Source of the DNA: Platycarya strobilacea
Taxonomy: Eukaryota > Streptophyta > Magnoliopsida > Fagales > Juglandaceae
Direction: 5' to 3'
Assembly: GCA_036898215.1 (NCBI GenBank)
Contig: CM072545.1
Span: forward strand, 19,157,140-19,221,139
DNA: 64,000 nucleotides
Shown: positions 55,150 through 64,000 of the stretch, piece after piece
Position numbering within the stretch: position 1 is the first letter of the stretch
How the letters are laid out: every line of letters begins with the position of its first letter
Notes under the pieces: generated by a model
What the model saw: the letters and a program-made list of their open reading frames with translations, nothing else
The model's database searches: none
What the model was told of the DNA's origin: nothing
Program-made: the position numbers and the translations under genes

Positions 55150-58100
55150 CAACACAAGTTTTCATGATATTTACTCCCTCTGAAAAGCGCATAACGATAG
55201 AGTTTTGAGTCTTGGCATTCCAATGTTATGCACAATCTTCTTGAATGTCGCAGTTGGTAATGCCTTTGTGAATAAATCTGCCAGATTATTACTAGATCGT
55301 ATCTGCTTGACATCAATTTCACATTTCTCTTGAAATTTATGAGTATAAAAATATTTAGGTGAAATATGTTAGGTTTTGTCACCTTTGATATATCCTCATC
55401 TGATTTGAGTGATATAAGCAGTATTATTTTCATATAAAATTGTTGGATTATTCTTGATCATGGGAAGTCCACACTTTTCCTGGATATGTTGAATTATTGA
55501 TCTCAGTCAAATACACTCTCGACTTGCTTCATGAATATCAATAATCTCTGAGTGATTTGAAGAAGTAGCAGATATTATCTACTTAATAGATCTCCATGAT
55601 ATGACAGTATCTCCATAAGTAAATAAATATCTAGTTTGAAATCTACCTCTGTGTGGGTCTCAAAGATAACATGCATCTGCATACCCAATCAATTGTGGAC
55701 TTGATCCACGTTGATAAAATAATTACATATCAACCGTACCATGAAGGTAACGAAGGACATGTTTAATGTGATTCCAATGCCTTCGAGTTGGTACAGAACT
55801 ATATCTTGCAAGCAGATTAACTGAGAATGTAATATCTGGTCGAGTGCAATTTGCAAGATACATCAAAACTCCAATTGTACTGAGATATGGTACTTCAAGA
55901 CCAAGAATTTTTTCATCGTCATCACAATGATGGAATGGATCATTCTTCGCATCAAGTGTTCGAACAATTATTGGAGTACTCAGGGGATGAGTTTTGTCCA
56001 TATAAAAATGTTTCAGGACTTTCTCAGTATATATGGATTGATGAATAAAAATTTCATTTGGCAGGTGCTCGAGCTGCAAGCCGAGACAAAATTTTGTTTT
56101 GCCAAGATCTTTCATTTCAAATTCTTTCTTCAGATATGTAGCGGTTTTTGATATCTATTGAGGAATTCCCACAATATTTAAATAATCAACATAAACCGTA
56201 ATAATGACAAATCCAGATTATGATTTCTTAATAAAAAAACATATGGGCATATAGGATTATTCTCAAATCCTTCTTTCAATAGATATTCGCTTAAGCGACT
56301 ATACCACATGCGTCTGGATTACTTCAACCTATATAAAGATCTTTGTAGTCTGATAGAGTACATATTTCTATATGTACTTGTAGATGCTTCAGGCATTTTA
56401 TATCTTTTAGAGATTTTCATATATATGTCATGGTCTAAGGATCCATATAAATATATAGTGACCACATCCATCAACCGCATTTCTAATCCTTTTGTAACAA
56501 CCAGACTAATCAAAAATCTAAATGTGATTGCATCTATAATGGGAGAATATGTTTTCTCATAATCAATTCTGGGTTTTTGCAGGAAACCTTGTGCGACAAG
56601 CCTTGCTTTGTACCGTACAATTTCATTTTTTTCATTATGTTTTCGTACAAATATCTACTTATATCCAACAGGCATTACACCCTTTGGTGTTTAGACAACA
56701 CGTCCAAATACTTCTCGCTTTGCTAGCGAATTTAATTCAGTTTCAATGGCTGCTTTTCATTTTGGCCAATCATTTCTACGTCGACATTCTTCGAGGGTTC
56801 TTGACTCATTTTCTTCATTACTTCTAATAATATTAATGGTCATTTTATATGAAAATATGTTGTCGACAATAGTTTTATTTTTATCCAGAATTTATCTAGT
56901 ACCCATGAAATGTATTGAGATTTCATTATTTTTAGGTACCTGTTCCTCTTCAGGGAAAAACATTTCATGAAACAGCTCTTCAGGAAGTCCATGTTCAAGA
57001 GATTTATACTCTTCAAGAGTTTTCTCTTCAGGAAGTTCTGGAATAGAAGATTTGAACTTTTTAGAAGCACCAATTATATTTGTAGCCTGTATTGTGGGTA
57101 CGTGTTCTTCAGGAATACCAAATTCATTTTGTATTCTTTTCCTTCTGGAAATTTTGTCTTTTGTACCAATAGGTCTTCCACGCTTCAGACGTGTCTTAGA
57201 CTCACCCATTGTTGTTTTGACAATTTGTTCTTCACGGACTTTAATCCTTACTAGAGTATTAACAGCAGTAATATAAGATTTTACTACACTTTTAGTGTCA
57301 GTAAATACATTTGGTAATTGATTTGCAACATTTTATAAATGAATAATCCTCTAAACTTCCAATTTACATTTATTTGTAAGAGGATCAAATTGAGACAGGG
57401 TCTTATTATTCCAAGTAATATCTTGTCGTACTTCAAGCACTGACTTTTCTTTACCCATTAATGGAAAAGGAGATTCGTCAAAATGACAATTCTCAAAACG
57501 TGCTTTAAACATCCATGTAAGATGTTCAAGGTATCTAATAATAGATGGAAAATCAAAACCAACATATATCCCAAATCTATGTTAAGGACCCATTTTTGTA
57601 CGCTGTGGATATGCAATTGGAACATATACAACACATCCAAAAGTACGAAGATGAGAAATATTTGATTGTTGACCAAATGCAAACTGTAATGGAGAATATT
57701 TATGATATGCAGATGGTCTAATGTGAATTAAAGATGCTGCATGAAGTATAGCATATCCCCAAGCATAAATAAGTAGTCTTGATTTCATAAGTAAAGGTCT
57801 AGTAATTAGTTGAAGCCTTTTGATCAAAGATTTAGCTAAACCGTTTTGTGTGTGTATGGGCAACAAGGTGTTCAACATCTATTCCTATTGGCATGAAATA
57901 ATCATCAAAAATTTGAGATGAAAATTCACCTACATTATCCAATCGAATGGTCTTAATTGGATATTCAGGAAATTGTACTCGTAGTTTGATTATCTGAGCA
58001 AGAAGTCTAGCAAATGCAACATTTCTAGTAGAAAGCAGGCAAACATGTGACCATCGACTAGATGCATCAATCAAAATCATAAAATATCTAAATAGTTCAC

Positions 58101-59000
58101 TTGATGGATGAATAGGCCCACATATATCTCCGCGAATTCTTTGTAAAAAGGATGGAGATTCAACAATGACATTTTAGGGAGATGATCTGATAATCAATTT
58201 ACCTTGAGAACATGCAGAGCACAGAAATTCATTGGGTAGAAATATTTTTTGATTCTTTAAGGGATGCCCATTCGAACTTTCAATAATTTGTCTCATCATT
58301 ATAAATCCCAAATGTCCAAGACAATTATGCCAAGTCATAAATATTTTGAGGTCAATACACTTTTTGTGCATTACCACATATAATTCAATTGTTCTCATCT
58401 TTATATAATACAATCTAGAATATAAAGCATGCAATTTTTCTAATACAAACTTCTGGCCCGATATTCAAGTAATAAGAAGATATTCTTTACTGCCTTCATT
58501 GATTGTTTCAATATGATAATCATTACGACGTATATATTTGAAACTTAATAAATTTATTCTGAATTATGAAGAGAACAGAGTATCATAAATATAAAATTTG
58601 GTGTCATTAGGTAACACAATATAAGCTCTTCCAGAGCTCTCAATTAAATCTGATGAACCTGATATGGTATGGACATAAGATTTGCTTAGTATTAGATTTT
58701 GAAAATATTTCTTTTTTTTGAAAATTGTGTGAGTTGTTGTACTATCAGCCAGACATATATCTTTATCATTCAACTCAGAGATAAAAGCTCATCAATATGA
58801 TCTATGATTCTACAAAATATACAAACTTTTATTACAGATAATAGAAAGAAAATACATTAATTGAGTGGAATACTTCCATCTCCAATTAAATGGTCAATTT
58901 ACTTTCAGGATAATTAAAGAAATCAGAGACATCAAAATGAGTAACATCTACATCTACTGAATCTAATAAATCATCTGATAGTTCTACTAAATTTGTTTCA
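55150..59000 (-). pseudogene. Copia pol polyprotein, decayed (minus strand)
   Basis: From right to left: protease CLADSTTTHTIF (~58750), with the Asp kept; pre-integrase TWHNCLGHLGFIMMRQII (~58340) and CSACSQGK; integrase RGDICGPIHPSSE (~58130), IRLDNVGEFSS (~57940) and HTQNGLAKSLIKRLQL (~57850). In the last motif the family's catalytic Glu (AES) is Lys. A linker contains KRGRPIGTKDK (~57175). RT has RYKARLVAQGFLQ (~56590); its active site near 56190 reads VYVDYL instead of YVDD. EMKDLGKTKFCLGLQLEHLP (~56115) and PDITFSVNLLARYSSVPTRR lead to RNase H, ending in FKKIV.N.GMPRLKTL near 55210. Frameshifts are frequent. The element is inactive. Confidence 0.9.
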
Positions 59001-59039
59001 TGCATTTTATTCTTTCATTAATAGATGCTTGATATAAAT

Positions 59040-59910
59040 CAGTTAAGTGTCTGACTGTATGACAGGTACGTGACTAATGTCCAGTCATTCCATATCTATG
59101 GCACACCTCTTCCCTTCTCTTTGAAAAATTATTTTGGGGACTTTTACCTCTTTCTGAATTGTACCACTTCTGGTGATACGGTATATTATTATTATCCCTT
59201 TTACTATTGTCACTTCTGAGACCAATATTTCTATAATTTCTCTTACCACGTCCACACCAGCGATTTCTTCTAAATGATGCACCATTCACTTTTGGGAATG
59301 ATGCAAACCTATTACCATTCACTTCAAAAAATAATATTGAGCCAGTAGGGCGTAATTGGTGGTTTTTCAATAAGAGCTTATTATTATACTCAGCTACTAG
59401 AAGACATGATATAAGTTCAGAATATTTTTTGAACTTTCTCTCTCGATACTGCTGCTGCAGGAGCATATTCGAGGCATGAAATGTAGTATAAGTCTTCTCT
59501 GGCATATCAACATCGGTAGTTTTCTTACCGCAAAATTTTAGTACTGAACTTATTTTAAAAAGTGCAAAATTATACTCACTAACACTTTTATAATCTTGTA
59601 ACCTCAGGTACAACCATTCAAAACGAATTCTTGGGAAGATGACAGTCTTTTGGTGTTCATACCTCTCCCTTAAACTGTTCCACAAAATAGATGGATATTT
59701 TATTGTAAGATATTCAGTTTTTAATTCTTCATAAAGATGACATTGAAGGAAAATTATTACTTTAGCACGGTCTTGCAGAGACGTTTGATTTCCTTTTTTA
59801 ATTGTTTCACCCAGGTTTATCGCATCAAGATGGATTTCAGCATCAAGTATCTAGAATAAATAATTTTTTTCCAAATATGTCAAGTGCAACAAATTTGTAA
59901 TATTTGCCAT
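59040..59910 (-). pseudogene. Copia gag, decayed (minus strand)
   Basis: The ATG at 59910 gives MANITNLLHLTYLEKNYLF, then a stop. The main frame runs 59685-59074: WNSLRERYEHQKTVIFPRIR, YKSVSEYNFALFKISSVLKF, a basic linker rich in Arg/Asn, and a nucleocapsid knuckle CHRYGMTGH. Its second Cys is Tyr (the family has C-x2-C), so the CCHC finger is broken. Position directly after the primer site and before protease is as expected. Confidence 0.85.
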
Positions 59911-60088
59911 TTTCTACACAAATAATAAAATAAATGTGTATCTCAGAAGATATATTTATAAATTCACACAGATTTTAAATAATAATTATCAATAAAATAT
60001 ATCAAAAACTACAAATAATATATTTAAAAACTTACAGAGAAATAAGACCACTAGCTTCAGAATTGGTAGAACTGTCGTGCTGATAACA

Positions 60089-60357
60089 TGTTATAAAACT
60101 AAAAAAAGAAACTACTATTGCAAGAGAGAAATATATAAAAAAAACTCTTTTGAAACTCTCTGAAACTTTCTTCTCTCTATATTTTTTTATAAATTTCATA
60201 ACTGAAGCCCATATTTATAAGTCTTAAAGTTATTATGCAAGTCACTATACAAGTCACTATGCAATATTTAAAATAATAATAGTGGGGTCTTTCACATAAT
60301 TTTAGTGGTGAGACATGGGGCGATAGCCGTCTCTCCACTCTCATTCGTTTCATTACA
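60089..60357 (-). repeat. 5' LTR of the minus-strand Copia element
   Basis: Collinear with 54678-54947. Boundaries TGTTATAAAA and CATTACA in plus orientation. Confidence 0.9.
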
Positions 60358-60689
60358 TAAAGATGCTTTTTCATTATAACAAAGAGAGCTACAGTATTTT
60401 TAAGATGAATTTAAACCACTTTTTGCGCATGCAACAATTAAGCATAAGCTCAATCGGGTTCACCAAGCTAAGAATTACAAAACACCTAGCTTACTAACTC
60501 TTCTTAAGGCTCTCCTAATCTACTAATTGGATAATGTGTAAACAATTAGACATTCAATTGTGTTACCATGATTTTTGGCTACATGGACTTAATTCTTGGA
60601 TGAAGATCTCACGAGTACGGATGAAGTTTGTGTAAACAGTAGGATTGTTATCTTTAAAGGTAATTAGTTAAAGGAAAGAGTGAAACTTG

Positions 60690-61898
60690 GAGTCAAATGG
60701 GTGTAAAAGATGTTTTTGCACCAGCCAATCCTAACTTGCCAAATAGGCAATTCTAAGCTAAATCCAATAAACCTACCCACACCAAACTAAACCAACTTCT
60801 GCTCCATCTCTTTCCGAAGTGCCTCTCTCCCTCTCTCCCTCTCTCTTCCTGGACTCTATCCATGTTTCCTTGTTGGATCTTGAATGCTCCATCCAGGTCT
60901 TCAATCCCACCTCCCCAGTAGCTTGCATAATTTCCCTACATTGTGCTGACGAATAATTCGCATGCTTCTACTTCACTTGCACTATTGTTCTCATTAGCCA
61001 GTGCTAGCTCCATATTCATCCATTAGTCAGGTAAACTTATCAAATGTGTATCATCATTGGAAGGACGATCATACAAGGGGATGTGATCTCTTGCAAATCC
61101 CTGAGTGCTTATCATTGTTTTCTTGGTTATAATCACTTTTCGCTATGCTATAAACATACTGGATTTCACGTTTTGTACTTGAGTTCTTGTCCAACAAACC
61201 CAAGAAAACCCCATCTCAACACTGACAGGTTCCCCACTCTCCATTGCCACTTTCTTCCTCATTCACTTTGTCCCTTCCATCGTTTTAGGATATAATCATA
61301 TAAAGCTAACTATTAAAAAAATAGATTATTTGCTCTTAGGATTTCTGTGATGCATACAGAATTCCAAACAAAACAAAAAAAATCCATCTTCACCAACCAG
61401 ATAGACTGCAATTCTATTAATGTTTTCAAAAGTAGCATGCAGCATTCATGAACACCTCATCGCCTCTCCGAAAAACCCATCTTCTTCTTCTTATGTTTAA
61501 TATTGAAAACTTATTCACTGAGCTTTCATTTAACAGCAGGAAAATCCCTATCGAAAAGCATTATTTTCCCTTCTTTCTCCTGTGACCCAATGCAATAAAA
61601 AATGTCTCTTGCTGAGTTTTTCATAGATTCAATTGTCTAAACTCGAGAAATTTTCTAGAAAGAGTCTTTTTGTGGGCATTTCCATCTGTCAAAATGTTCA
61701 GACTTCTATATGAAACCAAGGAGAAAGATGGAGTCCGGGAAGAGAGAGGGAGATCAGAGGGAGAGAGGCACTTCGGGAAGAGGGAAGGAGTAGAAATTGG
61801 TTTAGTGCGGGTGGGTTCACTGGATTTAGCTTAGAATTGCCTACATGGAAAGCTAAGATTGGCTGGTGCAAAAACACCTTTTGAACCCATCTGGCCCA
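60690..61898. mobile_element. Fold-back element with ~180-bp inverted arms
   Basis: The left arm (60690-60873) and right arm (61717-61898) are inverted copies. TTTTTGCACCAGCCAATC matches GATTGGCTGGTGCAAAAA; TTCTAAGCTAAATCCA matches TGGATTTAGCTTAGAA; CCGAAGTGCCTCTCTCCCTC matches GAGGGAGAGAGGCACTTCGG; the inner edge is TCCTTG/CCAAGG. The 843-base loop has no recognised gene. Long arms without a transposase suggest a Mutator-like or fold-back non-autonomous element. The target duplication could not be fixed. Confidence 0.8.
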
Positions 61899-61931
61899 AC
61901 CTTTTTTCTAAAGTAAAGGAAAATGTTAGGT

Positions 61932-62045
61932 TCTCCCTCAAGTTGTCTTCCTAAATGTATTGCTAGTGCACTTTGATATTTTTTTTATGTTAAAACAAAA
62001 CAAAACAAACATGGCAATACATTTGAGGGGATAACTTGAGGGAAT
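61932..62045. repeat. 114-bp hairpin MITE
   Basis: The ~31-bp inverted repeats start TCTCCCTCAAGTTGTC...CTAAATGTATTGC at the left. The right arm reads GCAATACATTTGAGGGG...AACTTGAGGGA. The centre contains (ACAAA)n. It lies directly beside the fold-back element. Confidence 0.75.
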
Positions 62046-62059
62046 TGTAGCAGCTACTC

Positions 62060-62206
62060 GAGAGATTTGGATATAAAAAATCTTTTAATTCATCTCATTT
62101 TAGTATGATTTTCTCAAAATTCTATATAAAATATACAATAAACAATTTCACTTTCAACTTTCAACTTTTATCTCAACTCATCAAATCTAACTCACAATAC
62201 AAACCT
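62060..62206. repeat. MITE fragment, GTTTGGATT family
   Basis: AGATTTGGATATAAAAAATC at the left. Right part with CAACTTTTATCTCAACTCATCAAATCTAACTCACAATACAAACC. The TCTATATAAAATATACAATAAA interior matches the family. Shorter than the copies near 17 kb. Confidence 0.5.
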
Positions 62207-62592
62207 CTAATTAAACTAGAAAAAAAAAAGTTTATTAGGTATTTGAACTATGGGAATGCTCTTAGAAATTCCTATTTTCAGAAATCAACCTATTAATAAT
62301 TGAAACAGTAAATAAAGCTTGCTGAGGGAAAAAACCTATAAATAGAAAGGAGGGAGAAAAATGAGACAAGTGGAGTGTGATTGTCGCTGTAAAATATACC
62401 CAAAATAGGAGAAAAAGAACAAAAACCAATTGTTAGTAAGGTACTAAGGTTTGTACTATTTTCTGCAGGAATGATGTACGAGAAGCCGAAAGGCTCTCGG
62501 AACCCAAACGAAGCACACTATAATTAAGTCAAACAAGCCCGGTCCAAGAAGAGTTACGTCCATCTTACATAAAATTAAACTTCGGGATTCTG

Positions 62593-63999
62593 AAAACATT
62601 TTTTTTATATGTAAAAAGTAATTCCATTGATATAAATATAAATTGGCAAAGCCCAAATACACGAGCGGCATGCAAACAAAATGCCTAAATACATTCTAAG
62701 AAGCTCTAAATTAAAGAAATGAACTCATGCATATTGCTATCATTAGGTACAATAGCTGAAAACCAAAGGATTAAAGTATGCAAAAAGAAATTTGTAATTC
62801 CGCCATTTTTCGCTCTGTCTTCAAAGTACTATGCATTCATTTTCGTCCAAACACACCACATAATACAAAAATAGATCATCTTCCATGCTGCAATCACCTG
62901 TGGACAGTCGTGGATACCCAGCCAACACACAATCAAATCGACTACCTTAGTCGGTATAACTCAAGCTACATCCACTCTGCAAAAGATCCCATTCCATAGC
63001 GCTCTTGTGACATCGCAATGCAACAATAGATGATCTACTGATTCACCATGAATTTTGCACAAATAGCACCAATCCATCACAATAAGTCCCCTATTTCATA
63101 AGTTGTCTGTAGTGAGAATATTCTCAAGGGTTGCAGTCCACACAAAAAAGCCATTTGGAGAAGACATAAGATCTCCAAATGTTCTTCCACAAAAAGGATG
63201 TCTTACCATGTGAAGCTAGAATTTTATAATAGGCAATGACTGTGAATTTCTTACTGGTTACAGACCACCACTGTATCATGTCACCTTGTGCCAGTATGCT
63301 TCCTAGTGAGTATAGCAAGCTGAAAAAAATTTGCAATAGTAGATAATTCCCAGTCGTGGTTATCCCTGGTAAATAGGATATTCCACTAGGGAAAGTCATG
63401 ATTAATAACGTATAAATCCGTCACCGCAGTCTCCTAATTAGCTGCAATGCTATAGAAGTTGGGAAAGACCCTATCCAAAGAGCCCTCTCCACACCATACA
63501 TCCTGCTAAAATCTGATACTAGCACCTTCTCCCATCACAAAATGTATATTGTTTGCAAAACATTGCCAGCCCTAATATATTTCCACAAACCCACACCATA
63601 CCTTCCTCTCACAGCATTAGTGCACCAACCCCAGGCTTCTCCATATCTTGAAACAATAACTTCATTCCACAAAGACTTTCCCTCCATATGATATCTCCAT
63701 AATCATTTTTTCAAGAGTGCTTTATTGAACAACCTCAAATTGTACACTCCTAATCCCCCACTAGACATTGGAGAACAAACTTTATTCTATTTTACAAGGT
63801 GGAATTTAAATTTCTCCCTCATAAGAAAGTTCGAAATAACTTATTGATCCTATTCACCACCCATATAGGCAATGGAAAGAGAGACAAGAAATACGTCAGA
63901 AGATTAAATAAAGTGCTCTTAATCAATGTGAGCTACCCCCCACCCCCTTGATAAATACAACCGTTTTTACCCAGTTTTCATTTTCGCCACTTTCTCAAT
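62593..63999 (-). mobile_element. Second LINE, 3' part, running off the window
   Basis: Minus strand, ending in a short A-run (plus-strand T-run at ~62600). From the window edge leftwards the frame shows LRLFNKALLKKW.WRYHMEGKSLWNEVI-like text at ~63750-63650, then YGEAWGWCTNAVRGRYGVGL (~63650-63590). KSIWRS-type zf-RVT text is seen as FLWKNIWRSYVFSKWLF (~63195-63145), then WCYLCK.N.-like Cys motifs (~63070). These are the post-RT and zf-RVT regions of plant L1 elements. Stops are frequent. No RNase H is evident before the tail, unlike the LINE at 17.7-23 kb, so this is a different or 3'-deleted subfamily. Confidence 0.82.
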
Positions 64000-64000
64000 G

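Larger units (their letters stand above)
54678..60357 (-). mobile_element. Ty1/Copia LTR retrotransposon with short LTRs, minus strand
   Basis: Direct LTRs of 270 and 269 bp (54678-54947 and 60089-60357) begin TGTTATAAAA and end TTCGTTTCATTACA in plus-strand orientation. The flanks AAAAG (54673-54677) and TAAAG (60358-60362) are a target duplication with one mismatch. On the minus strand the right LTR is followed by TGTTATCAGCACGAC, a primer-site-like sequence, and the left LTR is preceded by the purine tract AAATAGGGAG. gag and pol lie between in Copia order. The element is complete in layout (5.7 kb) but has many frameshifts and catalytic changes. Confidence 0.93.

Overview
The window looks like AT-rich nuclear DNA of a woody dicot. 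LTR retrotransposons, plant L1-type LINEs, and hAT and CACTA DNA transposons make up most of it, with few genes. A recurrent TA-flanked MITE with GTTTGGATT-type ends suggests Fagales (walnut, oak or birch group); that is an impression from memory, not a database result. I saw no bacterial genes, CRISPR arrays, rRNA or tRNA.

Layout. 1-10.6 kb: an old minus-strand Copia pol fragment is split by a younger plus-strand Copia element (1794-9906). The younger element has two 1.34-1.38 kb LTRs, a primer site, decayed gag and pol, and an antisense coiled-coil reading frame between pol and the 3' LTR. 10.6-17.7 kb: a scrap of hAT BED finger, mostly unexplained intergenic DNA, MITE copies, and the one clearly intact gene, a minus-strand invertase/pectin methylesterase inhibitor (13752-14303). 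17.7-23.1 kb: a minus-strand LINE with ORF1, endonuclease, RT and RNase H, damaged by a local duplication and apparent loss of the FADD box. 23.4-27.8 kb: a possible multi-exon minus-strand gene of unknown function. 28.2-41.4 kb: a non-autonomous Gypsy element (LTR, gag/protease remnant, LTR) carrying two later insertions: a 6.3 kb hAT element with an 8-bp target duplication, and a solo LTR of the same Copia family as the first element with a perfect 5-bp target duplication. 41.4-43.1 kb: terminal scraps of other transposons. 43.1-51.2 kb: a CACTA element with a decayed TNP2 transposase. 51.2-54.7 kb: unassigned DNA. 54.7-60.4 kb: a minus-strand Copia element with 270-bp LTRs. 60.7-62.2 kb: a 1.2 kb fold-back element, a 114-bp hairpin MITE and a MITE fragment. 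62.6 kb to the end: the 3' part of a second minus-strand LINE, running off the window.

Apart from the inhibitor gene, nearly every coding trace is a transposon gene broken by stops, frameshifts or lost catalytic residues. The layers can be ordered: older Copia before younger Copia; Gypsy before hAT and solo LTR. I found no convincing new gene system. The most unusual items are the antisense gene-like unit in the first Copia element, the clustered terminal motif of the hAT element, and hints of a second inhibitor paralogue just left of the window.
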